Shown here: positions 17,167 to 25,710 of the stretch, one piece after another
Position numbering within the stretch: position 1 is the stretch's first letter
Layout of the letters: the number at the start of each line of letters is the position of its first letter
Source of the DNA: Asinibacterium sp. OR53
GTDB lineage: Bacteria; Bacteroidota; Bacteroidia; Chitinophagales; Chitinophagaceae
Assembly: GCF_000515315.1 (NCBI RefSeq)
Contig: NZ_KI911562.1
Coordinates: 434,001-498,000, forward strand
DNA: 64,000 bases
Direction of reading: 5' to 3'
Translations under genes and position numbers: made by a program
Notes under the pieces: generated by a model
Seen by the model: only the letters and a program-made list of their open reading frames with translations
Databases searched by the model: none
Told to the model about the DNA's origin: nothing

Positions 17167-18192
17167 ATGGGATTGTTCAATTTTTTCACACAGGAAATTG
17201 CGATGGACCTGGGTACTGCGAATACCCTCATCATACATAACGACGAAGTAGTAGTCAATGAGCCTTCTATAGTGGCGCTGAACCGTAACAACATGAAAGA
17301 AGTGTTGGCGGTAGGAAAGAAAGCGCTCATGATGCACGAAAAAACACACGAAAGCATCCGCACGGTTCGTCCGTTGAAAGACGGCGTGATCGCCGACTTC
17401 AACGCCGCCGAGTTGATGATCAGGGAACTGATCAAAATGATCTATCCAAAGAAACCCTTGTTCCCGCCCAGCTGGCGTATGGTCATCTGTATTCCTTCTT
17501 CCATTACCGAAGTTGAAAAACGTGCGGTGCGCGACAGTGCCGAGCAGGCAGGCGCCAAAGAAGTGTATATGATCCATGAGCCCATGGCCGCAGCACTGGG
17601 TATCGGCATCGACGTAGAAGAACCGGTTGGTAATATGATCATTGATATTGGTGGTGGTACAACAGGTATTACCGTGATCGCTCTTGCCGGCATTGTATGC
17701 GACCAGAGTATCCGTATCGCGGGTGATGAATTCACTGCCGATATCATGGAAGCCCTGCGTCGTTACCACAGCTTACTGATTGGTGAGCGTACCGCAGAAC
17801 AGATCAAGATACAGGTGGGCGCTGCGATGAAAGACCTCGACAATCCGCCGGATGATCTTCCCGTAAACGGCCGTGACCTGGTAACAGGTATTCCTAAACA
17901 GATCATGGTAAGCTACCAGGAAATTGCAGAAGCACTGGATAAAAGCATTTTCAAAATAGAAGAAGCCATCCTGAAAGCGCTGGAGACCACGCCGCCCGAG
18001 CTGGCTTCTGATATCTACCGCAGAGGATTATACCTGACGGGGGGTGGCGCGCTGTTGCGTGGTCTGGACAAACGCCTCAGCGCCAAAATCAAATTGCCTG
18101 TGCACGTAGCCGATGATCCGCTCAAGAGCGTAGTACGCGGTACAGGATTGGCTTTAAAAAACTATCAGCGGTTTCCTTTTATTATGAGATAG
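17167..18192 (+). CDS. mreB: Rod shape-determining protein MreB
   Basis: A 341-aa actin-like cytoskeletal ATPase that guides lateral cell-wall synthesis at the inner membrane. The phosphate-1 motif is MDLGTANTLI near the N-terminus, and the phosphate-2 motif is IDIGGGTTGITV near residue 160. An N-terminal amphipathic stretch (MGLFNFFTQE) could anchor the filament. It is the first gene of a tightly packed operon with mreC, mreD, mrdA and rodA, the standard elongasome order. Confidence 0.96.
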   Translation: MGLFNFFTQEIAMDLGTANTLIIHNDEVVVNEPSIVALNRNNMKEVLAVGKKALMMHEKTHESIRTVRPLKDGVIADFNAAELMIRELIKMIYPKKPLFPPSWRMVICIPSSITEVEKRAVRDSAEQAGAKEVYMIHEPMAAALGIGIDVEEPVGNMIIDIGGGTTGITVIALAGIVCDQSIRIAGDEFTADIMEALRRYHSLLIGERTAEQIKIQVGAAMKDLDNPPDDLPVNGRDLVTGIPKQIMVSYQEIAEALDKSIFKIEEAILKALETTPPELASDIYRRGLYLTGGGALLRGLDKRLSAKIKLPVHVADDPLKSVVRGTGLALKNYQRFPFIMR

Positions 18193-18196
18193 TCCC

Positions 18197-19048
18197 TTGA
18201 AAAACATATTTTTCTTCATACGGCGGTACTTTGGTTTTCTCAGCTTCCTGCTGTTACAGATTGCTGCCATTATCTTATTAAGCAACGCAAGCAAAACCCA
18301 CGAGGCTTTTTTCTCTGCTGCTCTCAATGAAGCAACCGGTAACCTCAACCATCGATACAGCAACCTGCGCAGTTATTTCAGCCTGAAAGAGACCAACCGG
18401 CAGCTGGCCGAAGAAAATGCGCGCCTGCGCAATATGCTGGCAGCCAATTTCCAGGCACCCGACAGCAGTCGCAAAGCTGTTACCGATACTACTTTGCGCG
18501 ATACACTGGGACATTACCGTAAATACATTTATCTGCCGGCCAGGGTCATTGGTAATACCGTAACCTTGCAAACCAATTTCATTACATTGGAAAGAGGTAC
18601 CCAACAAGGCGTTAAAAAAGGAATGGCTGTCATCGGTCCGGAAGGCATTGTAGGTGTTGTAGTGGAAGCCACTAACAACATCAGCCGCGTGATGAGCCTG
18701 TTGCACCGCAACAGCAAAGTGAGCGCCATGCTCAAGAAAGATAATTATGCAGGAAGCATCGAATGGGATGGCGTCAATCCCTCCTATCTGCAACTGAAAA
18801 ATGTGAGCAAGAGTGCGAAAGTGAATAAAGGCGATACTGTACTCACCAGTAATTATTCCGCCAATTTTCCTTCACACCTGATGGTGGGCACTGTTGCCGC
18901 TATCAGCGCCGACCCCTCAAGTAATTTTTATCTCATCAAAGTAAAAATAGCCACTAATTTTTTCAACCTGCAATATGTTAACGTGATAGCCAATGCGCGC
19001 TATGCCGAGCAGACGGCGTTGGAAAATACCCCATCGAAAAATCCATGA
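18197..19048 (+). CDS. mreC: Rod shape-determining protein MreC
   Basis: A 283-aa bitopic protein: short cytoplasmic N-terminus, one membrane segment (about 8-30), a coiled coil (about 55-80, rich in N/R/L/E) and the periplasmic beta-domain with GPEGIVGVVVEATNNISRVM, a clear MreC motif. The start codon is TTG at 18197, four nt after the mreB stop; the residues that follow (KNIFFFIRRYFGF) fit the family N-terminus and no ATG fits better. The stop overlaps the mreD start in ATGA. Confidence 0.92.
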   Translation: MKNIFFFIRRYFGFLSFLLLQIAAIILLSNASKTHEAFFSAALNEATGNLNHRYSNLRSYFSLKETNRQLAEENARLRNMLAANFQAPDSSRKAVTDTTLRDTLGHYRKYIYLPARVIGNTVTLQTNFITLERGTQQGVKKGMAVIGPEGIVGVVVEATNNISRVMSLLHRNSKVSAMLKKDNYAGSIEWDGVNPSYLQLKNVSKSAKVNKGDTVLTSNYSANFPSHLMVGTVAAISADPSSNFYLIKVKIATNFFNLQYVNVIANARYAEQTALENTPSKNP

Positions 19049-19578
19049 GCAGCCTTGTAAGAAATAGCATCCGTTATGTACTGTTCATCCTGCTGCAGGT
19101 GTTCATTCTGAATGAAGTGCCCCCGCTGCACCAGTTCATCGTGCCCTATATTTATTTCTTATTCATCATCTGGCTGCCCTTCAATATCAACCGCCTGTTC
19201 CTGATGGTACTGGCATTTGCATTCGGACTCACCCTGGACGCTTTCACTGGAACGCCCGGTCTGCACGCAGCCCCCTGTGTGCTTATCGCTTTTATAAGAC
19301 CCGTTCTCCTTGGTCTCCTCATTCCACAGGAAACCACCGAACAGAGCTATTCCGAGCCGAGTGTGAAAAGTATGGGACTGGCACCTTACAGCCTCTACGT
19401 GGTTATACTGACTTTCGTACACCATTTTTACCTTGTATTGATCGAATGGCTGCAATTCGGTAACTTCATATACTTCCTGGGGAAAGTAGCGGGCACCACT
19501 GCGGTGAGTCTGTTGCTGATTGCCCTTGCCGAAATGTTGTTCCCTCGCAAGAGAAGGTATAAAACCAATGCAGCGTAG
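19045..19578 (+). CDS. mreD: Rod shape-determining protein MreD
   Basis: A 177-aa inner-membrane protein with about five hydrophobic segments, including FGLTLDAFTGTPGLHAAPCV, which resembles the conserved GLxxDxxxGxxxGxxA region of MreD. Its start overlaps the mreC stop by 4 nt, consistent with translational coupling. It probably helps MreC recruit PBP2 and RodA. Confidence 0.88.
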   Translation: MSSLVRNSIRYVLFILLQVFILNEVPPLHQFIVPYIYFLFIIWLPFNINRLFLMVLAFAFGLTLDAFTGTPGLHAAPCVLIAFIRPVLLGLLIPQETTEQSYSEPSVKSMGLAPYSLYVVILTFVHHFYLVLIEWLQFGNFIYFLGKVAGTTAVSLLLIALAEMLFPRKRRYKTNAA

Positions 19579-19612
19579 ATTTGCAATATTCTTTACAATA
19601 GTTTATTGAATT

Positions 19613-21727
19613 ATGCCGGTATTTAATCAGAACAGGAGCCGCGTAGTGCAAATTGTTTTTGCCTGCGTTATCCTGGTCATCATTGGCCAGCTGGTCAACC
19701 TACAACTGTTCTCTGCCAAATACAAATTGGCGGCCGATAATAATGCTTTCTACCGGAAAGTGGTGTATCCCGACCGCGGTATCATCTTCGATCGTAAAAA
19801 AAAGGCTATCCTTGAAAACGCTGTCAGCTACGACCTGATAGTCATTCCCGCCGACGCGAAGGGAACCGATACATTAGCGCTTTGCAACCTGCTGGACATC
19901 GATACCGCCACTTACCGCAAAAGAATGCGGGAGATCATTTTCAAGAACACCAGTGTAAAACCCAGCGTTTTCGAAGCATTGCTTACGCCTGAAATGTATG
20001 CAAAGCTGAATGAGAACATGTATAAGTTTCCCGGTTTTGCGCTGAACGAACGGTCAGTGAGGAGTTATCCTTATAACGCTGGCGCCGCTGTTCTCGGATA
20101 CATCGCAGAAGTAGATACCGGTTTTCTCAGAAGACATAAAGAGGAAGGTTATGAGATGGGCGATTATGTGGGAAGAACAGGCCTGGAAAATACATACGAG
20201 AAAGTGCTGATGGGACAAAGGGGCATCAAACGCTACATCAGGGATAACAGGGGCCGTATACAGGGGTCATGGGAAAATGGCGCTTATGATACAACCGCTA
20301 TTGCCGGAAAAAACTTGTATTCCAGCATCGACGTTGAATTACAAAAACTCGGCGAAACATTAATGACCAATAAGGTAGGAAGCATTGTGGCCATTGATCC
20401 CAAAACAGGTGGCATCCTTTGCATGGTAAGTGCCCCGACTTACAACCCGAACTACCTCACGGGAAATCAGCGCAGGAAACATTTCTCTGAACTCTTTCTC
20501 GATCCCAGGCTGCCCTTGCTCAACAGAACCATTGCTACTACTTACTCGCCGGGGTCTACCTTTAAAACAGTAGTAGGTATTGCCGGTTTAACTGAAGGCG
20601 TAATCAACGAAAGAGAAATGATCAGCTGTCCCGGTTATTTTACCGGTTGCGGTACGGGCAAGCCTAAATGTCTCGATAAAGGTGTATTCAATTTTAAAGA
20701 AGCGGTTGCGCATAGTGACAATACCTACTTCTCCACAGTATATAAGCGAATACTGGATCAACGAAGATATGGCAGTATAGACAGCTCCCTGACCGTATTC
20801 AACAAATATGCCTATTCGTTTGGCCTGGGCCGTAGATTGGGCATAGACCTGCCCTCTGAGAAAAAAGGAAACATCCCTACACCTCAATTCTACCGTAATC
20901 CCAAAATGTATGGCGCTTATTTTCAATCCTGTAATATTATTTCCAACGCTATAGGGCAAGGCGAGGTAAGCACTACATTAGCACAGCTAGCCAATGTAAT
21001 GGCCATCATTGCCAACAGGGGCTGGTATTATGTACCCCATCTTATCGACTCAATTGAAGGAGGAGATGAGTTCAACATGCTGCAAGCATACAAGACAAAA
21101 CACCATACTGCCAATCATATCTCCGACTCTGTTTTTGAAGCAGTGCAGGATGGCATGCAGGCCGTGGTAGAATATGGAACAGCTGTCAGGTCGAGAATAC
21201 CGGGTATCAACATGTGCGGCAAAACGGGTACGGTAGAGAACTATGCCAAAGTCAATGGCAAAGTAGAAAAACAGATCGATCACTCTTTCTTTGGTGCTTT
21301 TGCTCCAAGAGAAAATCCTAAAATAGCTATTGCGGTCATTTGCGAAAATGCAGGTCAGGGTGCCTGGGCCGCCGCTCCTATTGCCAGCCTGCTGGTAGAG
21401 AAATATTTAAGGGATTCTATCTCGGGAACAGAACGGAAAGCGATGCTGGAAGAGTTCACTAAAAAGAACCTGATCCCCGCATTGATGCGAAAAGCAATAG
21501 CCGCAAGGGATTCCAGCAGACAGGCAAAAGAATCGGAAGCCGCGAAGAAAGCCATGCGTGATACTTCGAATATTGAGGAGGAACCTGATATAGACACTCC
21601 TCCTCCCGCACCTGTAAACAATCCACCTAAACCCAACAAAGACAAACAACAGCATAGGATAACAACACAGGCTATTCTGCCCGATGACCCACGTAAATTT
21701 TTATCAAAGAGAACAGCAAGCGCTTAA
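19613..21727 (+). CDS. mrdA: Penicillin-binding protein 2
   Basis: A 704-aa peptidoglycan transpeptidase of the elongasome. It has one N-terminal membrane anchor (about 10-28), the PBP dimerisation region with GRTGLENTYEKVLMG, and a transpeptidase domain with the active-site SxxK (STFK, near residue 315), SDN (HSDNTYF) and KTG (CGKTGTVE). The last ~90 residues are a low-complexity, charged and proline-rich tail (DTPPPAPVNNPPKPNKDK), a variable extension. It starts 34 nt after mreD and ends 5 nt before rodA. Confidence 0.95.
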   Translation: MPVFNQNRSRVVQIVFACVILVIIGQLVNLQLFSAKYKLAADNNAFYRKVVYPDRGIIFDRKKKAILENAVSYDLIVIPADAKGTDTLALCNLLDIDTATYRKRMREIIFKNTSVKPSVFEALLTPEMYAKLNENMYKFPGFALNERSVRSYPYNAGAAVLGYIAEVDTGFLRRHKEEGYEMGDYVGRTGLENTYEKVLMGQRGIKRYIRDNRGRIQGSWENGAYDTTAIAGKNLYSSIDVELQKLGETLMTNKVGSIVAIDPKTGGILCMVSAPTYNPNYLTGNQRRKHFSELFLDPRLPLLNRTIATTYSPGSTFKTVVGIAGLTEGVINEREMISCPGYFTGCGTGKPKCLDKGVFNFKEAVAHSDNTYFSTVYKRILDQRRYGSIDSSLTVFNKYAYSFGLGRRLGIDLPSEKKGNIPTPQFYRNPKMYGAYFQSCNIISNAIGQGEVSTTLAQLANVMAIIANRGWYYVPHLIDSIEGGDEFNMLQAYKTKHHTANHISDSVFEAVQDGMQAVVEYGTAVRSRIPGINMCGKTGTVENYAKVNGKVEKQIDHSFFGAFAPRENPKIAIAVICENAGQGAWAAAPIASLLVEKYLRDSISGTERKAMLEEFTKKNLIPALMRKAIAARDSSRQAKESEAAKKAMRDTSNIEEEPDIDTPPPAPVNNPPKPNKDKQQHRITTQAILPDDPRKFLSKRTASA

Positions 21728-21732
21728 ACCTT

Positions 21733-23076
21733 ATGAATAACAGGAGTAACAAAGTGGCACAGGGTGTAGATTTTACCATGATATGGCTCTATGCTATCAT
21801 GGTAAGCATAGGTATTCTTTGCATATTCATGGTAGAATATCGCACCGGCACCAACTGGGCGCAGTCTTTTCTCAGCGGTAAAACCAACTACAGCAAACAG
21901 CTCATCTTCAGTGGCATCTGTGCCATCGTTGCCATTTTCATCCTGCTAACAGACAGTAAATTGTTTACCGCTTTTGCCAACCTGCTCTATGCTTTCGGGA
22001 TTGTGCTGATGCTGGCCACTTTTGTATTGGGGAAAAATATCAACGGCTCTAAAAGCTGGATACCACTGGGCGGAGGCTTCAACCTGCAGCCGGCAGAAGT
22101 TTGCAAGATCTTTACTGCGCTGGCATTGGCCAAGTTCATATCGCGACAAGAAGTGGATTTCAGCAAGCTGCGCTCACAGATCATTGCAAGCATTATTGCT
22201 GCGGCTCCTGCTATGTTGTCGATCTTACAGCATGAGATGGGATTGGCCCTCGTATATTCTTCTTTCCTAGTTGCCATGTACCGTGAGGGGCTGCCAGGCC
22301 AGATACTGGTTGTGGGCTCTTCTTTTGCCGTACTGGTAATTGCCACACTGGTAGTGGAACCCAACTTGCTGGCCATCATTCTTACTGTTATTGCCGCTGT
22401 GCTGATCTTTATGTTACGTAAACAATTCCGGAGGAACAAAGGATTGCTTACCATTATTATAGGAACCTGGTTACTCTGTGTGGGCGTACAGCGTTTTGTA
22501 GTGCCCTATATATTCAACAACGTATTCGAATGCTATCAAAGTACCCGCATTTACAGCATGGTGGGTAAAGAATACGATTGCAGCCTGAACAAAAAATCGG
22601 CGCGGAAAAACCCCAATGAAAAAGCGGCGCATAAACCAGACGACTATAACGTAAGACAAAGCAAGATAGCCATTGGCTCGGGAGGGTTATTGGGGCGGGG
22701 CTTCCTCAAAGGAACCCAAACAAGGGGTAAATACGTACCTGAACAACATACCGATTTCATCTTTACATCATTGGGCGAAGCCTTTGGTTTTTCGGGCTGC
22801 CTGGTATTCCTGTTGCTTTATCTTTTCATGCTCTTCCGCATCATCAAAATTGCCGAAAGACAGCGAAGTACTTTCAGCCGGGTATACGCTTACAGTGTGG
22901 CCAGTATCATCTTCTTCCATATTGCCGTGAACGTTAGTATGACCATTGGGTTGTTTCCCATTGTGGGCATACCTTTGCCGCTGATCAGTTACGGAGGATC
23001 TTCATTACTGACTTTTACCGTGCTGATCTTCGTCCTGCTGAGGCTGGATGCTGACAGACAAATGGTTTTAAGATGA
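21733..23076 (+). CDS. rodA: Peptidoglycan glycosyltransferase RodA
   Basis: A 447-aa SEDS-family glycosyltransferase polymerising lipid II together with PBP2. About ten hydrophobic segments are visible. Family motifs include GGFNLQPAEVCKI and the C-terminal GIPLPLISYGGSSLL. A hydrophilic stretch of about 50 residues before the conserved GGLLGRGFLKGTQTRGKYVPEQHTDFIF region is longer than in E. coli and carries two cysteines. It overlaps the next gene by 4 nt. Confidence 0.95.
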   Translation: MNNRSNKVAQGVDFTMIWLYAIMVSIGILCIFMVEYRTGTNWAQSFLSGKTNYSKQLIFSGICAIVAIFILLTDSKLFTAFANLLYAFGIVLMLATFVLGKNINGSKSWIPLGGGFNLQPAEVCKIFTALALAKFISRQEVDFSKLRSQIIASIIAAAPAMLSILQHEMGLALVYSSFLVAMYREGLPGQILVVGSSFAVLVIATLVVEPNLLAIILTVIAAVLIFMLRKQFRRNKGLLTIIIGTWLLCVGVQRFVVPYIFNNVFECYQSTRIYSMVGKEYDCSLNKKSARKNPNEKAAHKPDDYNVRQSKIAIGSGGLLGRGFLKGTQTRGKYVPEQHTDFIFTSLGEAFGFSGCLVFLLLYLFMLFRIIKIAERQRSTFSRVYAYSVASIIFFHIAVNVSMTIGLFPIVGIPLPLISYGGSSLLTFTVLIFVLLRLDADRQMVLR

Positions 23077-23837
23077 GCAACCCTATTCAAATCGTTCCGC
23101 TTTCAGAAGGCGCATTCACAGTAGATAAGACAAAAGTTTTCAATCCCTTCGATCCGGAAACACAAGTGCTGAACAGCAGGCCCGTTGGAAGCATGCTGGT
23201 TGAGATACAGCCTTTTGTTGTGATAACGGATAACGATATCATCCTGCTGGATACAGGGCTGGGATATAACGATGCCGATGGCAAACCCCAACTGCACAAC
23301 AACCTGCTGAAAGCGGGCATCAATCCTTCCCAGGTTACCAAAGTGCTGATGAGCCACTTACACAAAGACCACGCAGGCGGCATCACGCTTACAGATGACA
23401 GAACAGGAGAACGTTTCATCAGCTTCCCGTATGCTACTTATTACGTGCAAAAAAGAGAGTTCGATTTTGCGATGGAAGCAGGCAATGCTTCTTATATTTC
23501 TGAAGACTTCAGTTTGTTAGAAGATTTTAGCAGGGTAGAATGGTTGACAAATGATGATGGATGGATCGGCGATCAAATCCATTACCGGTTAACTGGTGCG
23601 CACAGTAAATTTCACCAGGTATTCAGCATTGTTTCCAATGGGAAGACCGTTTTTTTCGGAGGTGACGATGCACCGCAATTACAACAAATGAAAAACCGCT
23701 TCGTGGCCAAATACGATTACGACGGAAAAAAATGCATGGAATTAAGACAGCAATGGTGGCAGGAAGGACAGGAAAAAAGCTGGACCTTTTTATTCTACCA
23801 CGATATCAAAACACCTGTTTGGGGAGAAAATAATTAA
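23073..23837 (+). CDS. MBL-fold metallo-hydrolase
   Basis: A 254-aa metallo-beta-lactamase-fold protein. The metal-binding HxHxDH motif is SHLHKDHAGGI near residue 93, with a further GAHSKFHQVF histidine region and a late FFGGDDAPQ segment. The substrate is unknown; proteins of this size are often lactonases or thiolesterases. The start overlaps the rodA stop in ATGA, so it is probably translated as the last gene of the rod operon, but I see no functional link to cell shape. It converges on the next gene with a 4-nt overlap. Confidence 0.8.
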   Translation: MSNPIQIVPLSEGAFTVDKTKVFNPFDPETQVLNSRPVGSMLVEIQPFVVITDNDIILLDTGLGYNDADGKPQLHNNLLKAGINPSQVTKVLMSHLHKDHAGGITLTDDRTGERFISFPYATYYVQKREFDFAMEAGNASYISEDFSLLEDFSRVEWLTNDDGWIGDQIHYRLTGAHSKFHQVFSIVSNGKTVFFGGDDAPQLQQMKNRFVAKYDYDGKKCMELRQQWWQEGQEKSWTFLFYHDIKTPVWGENN

Positions 23838-24304
23838 TTACCCTGTTTATTACTATTGCGCTGTTTCCTTAACTCGGCTCTTTGCTGCAATTCTTTTTTT
23901 ACCACCTGGTTGAAATCGCGATCGATCGTGAGTGCTTTATTGGCGCGTTCGTCGGTACCGAGTATCTTTTTGTATTCAACCTTGTATCTTTTGCGGATGT
24001 TAAGCAACCTTTCTTCGAAAGCCAGCACATCCATTTTTTTCTCTTCTTCCCTCGCATCTTTCATATCATCCACATAATCGTAATACACAGGCCAGAATTT
24101 CTGGGCTTCTTCTGAACTCAGGTTTAATTGTTTGGTTACAAATGCAATCTTCAAACCCATCACATTGATAGTGGGTTGTGGCGGAGTTGTTTGTTGGGCT
24201 GGTGTTGCCGGCTGCTGTTGTGGTTGTTGCTGTTGGAATGGGCAAGCGACAGTGGTATAATAGAGACCGGCTATTAATAATAGTAAAACTGGTATCCGCT
24301 TCAT
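23834..24304 (-). CDS. Small periplasmic protein of an ECF sigma operon (Spy-like)
   Basis: A 156-aa protein with a signal peptide (MKRIPVLLLLIAGLYYTTVA), a glutamine/proline-rich linker (about 22-45), then a charged helical region with LNLSSEEAQKFWPVYYDY, a pattern like the repeated helical motif of Spy/CpxP-type periplasmic proteins (LxLTxEQxxxFxPxY). Function is not established. It is the third gene of sigma factor, anti-sigma-like protein and this gene, 3 nt after the second, so it may act in an envelope stress circuit. Confidence 0.65.
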   Translation of the reverse strand: MKRIPVLLLLIAGLYYTTVACPFQQQQPQQQPATPAQQTTPPQPTINVMGLKIAFVTKQLNLSSEEAQKFWPVYYDYVDDMKDAREEEKKMDVLAFEERLLNIRKRYKVEYKKILGTDERANKALTIDRDFNQVVKKELQQRAELRKQRNSNKQGN

Positions 24305-24310
24305 CATAAA

Positions 24311-24946
24311 TTATTCGCCTCCGGGGGTTTCTTTAACAAGCTCCAAATCCTTATTTTCATCCAGGAACTTCTTCAGTTCCTCATCGGAATATTGGCTGAT
24401 GTGTTTGCTCAGGTCTGGTAATTCTTCGCTGGCGGTAACCATGGTCTGGTCAGTACTTCCGGTCAGTCGCTCATTTTTGTCCAGGTAATTAACCAGCTCC
24501 GTATCGCTCACTTTATCGATGGCTGAAGATACATCCACCTTCGTATATTTTTCATAATCACTCACCTGTTCTTTCCGGGAGGCAAAGAAAATACCTGTAC
24601 CAATAGCTCCTGTAAGGACAGCCGCGGCGGCATAACGCATCCATTTACCCGAACGGTGTATAGACACTAGCCTCACAGGGGGGTGCACAATGGTCTGTTC
24701 AAAATACCCTTCAGGAACAGTGTACACATTTTTCCTGGCCATGGCATGAAGCAAGGGGGCAATATCTGCCAGTTCATCGGCATCTTTCTCCTTTTCCAAC
24801 AGCTTGATTTTCTGTATGATACGATCAGCCAACCCGTCAAAATAGCCGGCAGGCACACTAAATACCGTGTGCCGTTGCAGACCTGCCAGAAGGGGGCTGA
24901 TGCTGTTCAATTCATTTTCTATGGGCTGATGCTGATCCATGTACAA
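24311..24946 (-). CDS. Anti-sigma-like single-pass membrane protein with internal duplication
   Basis: A 211-aa protein encoded 30 nt downstream of the ECF sigma gene. One membrane segment (about residues 107-126, MRYAAAAVLTGAIGTGIFFA) separates a cytoplasmic N-terminal half from a periplasmic C-terminal half. The N-half has two copies of a short motif, SPLLAGLQRHTVFSVPAGYF and APLLHAMARKNVYTVPEGYF. The C-half has a pair of acidic motifs, SDTELVNYLDKNE and SDEELKKFLDENKD. There is no zinc-binding ZAS motif, so it is not a classic zinc anti-sigma factor. Position and topology support an anti-sigma role by inference. A start at 24940 is also possible. Confidence 0.6.
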   Translation of the reverse strand: MYMDQHQPIENELNSISPLLAGLQRHTVFSVPAGYFDGLADRIIQKIKLLEKEKDADELADIAPLLHAMARKNVYTVPEGYFEQTIVHPPVRLVSIHRSGKWMRYAAAAVLTGAIGTGIFFASRKEQVSDYEKYTKVDVSSAIDKVSDTELVNYLDKNERLTGSTDQTMVTASEELPDLSKHISQYSDEELKKFLDENKDLELVKETPGGE

Positions 24947-24976
24947 CTATAATAGACCCCGGCGCTAACCGAAAGT

Positions 24977-25522
24977 TTAATAATTTTTAATGAACTCCTC
25001 GATTTTCCTTGCGGCATGATGGTAACTGGCTTTCAATGCCCCTTCACTGGTATCTAATACCCTGCTCATTTCCTCATAAGGCATTTCTTCATAATACCGC
25101 AGGTTAAACACAATCCGCTGTTTTTCAGGAAGTTGCTGTATTGCCAACTGAAGCCTCCATTCCAACTGGTTGGCATCGAACCCCTGATCGGCCTTTATTT
25201 TGTCGCTGGCAGCAGCATCCAGGTCTTCCATGCTCAGCACGCTTCTCTTCTTTTGCTGTTCCAGGAAACTCAAACATTCATTGGTAGCGATCCGATACAA
25301 CCAGGTATACAATTGGCTGTCTTCCCTGAACTGCTCAAGGGCATTCCATACTTTGATGAATACATTTTGAAGCACGTCGTTGGCATCCTCATGGTTTATC
25401 ACCATTCTTCGGATATGCCAATACAACTTCTCCTGATACTTTTTTACAATAGCATTGAAGGCCCGTTCTTTGGTGGCCGGTACACGAAACTGAAACAATA
25501 GTTCCTTATCGTCTGGATGCAT
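24977..25522 (-). CDS. ECF-type RNA polymerase sigma factor
   Basis: A 181-aa sigma-70 family factor with only regions 2 and 4. Region 2 contains HEDANDVLQNVFIKVWNALE and LYTWLYRIATNECLSFL; region 4 contains LPEKQRIVFNLRYYEEMPYE followed by a helix-turn-helix (MSRVLDTSEGALKASYHHA). It heads a three-gene leftward operon with an anti-sigma-like membrane protein. A consensus promoter lies just upstream, so basal expression probably depends on the housekeeping sigma factor. Confidence 0.92.
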   Translation of the reverse strand: MHPDDKELLFQFRVPATKERAFNAIVKKYQEKLYWHIRRMVINHEDANDVLQNVFIKVWNALEQFREDSQLYTWLYRIATNECLSFLEQQKKRSVLSMEDLDAAASDKIKADQGFDANQLEWRLQLAIQQLPEKQRIVFNLRYYEEMPYEEMSRVLDTSEGALKASYHHAARKIEEFIKNY

Positions 25523-25552
25523 TCAGGGCAATTTTTAGATATAGGCAACTTA

Positions 25553-25580
25553 CAAAGGTATTGGATTCTATTCCCTGCAA
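25553..25580 (-). promoter_or_regulatory. Promoter of the ECF sigma operon
   Basis: On the minus strand: TTG (25580-25578), a 17-nt spacer and a perfect TACCTTTG (25560-25553). This matches TTG-N17-23-TAnnTTTG, described for Flavobacterium and Bacteroides. It lies about 30 nt upstream of the start codon. Confidence 0.6.
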
Positions 25581-25710
25581 AAGAATACCAAATAAATGTA
25601 AGTAACAAACTCCATAACAAACATTCATTAGTGACAGCTGAATAGTCTACAATTTTTGTTAAGATCATTAACAGCAAATAGACTAACTTCGGAGCCGTTT
25701 AGAACAGGAT

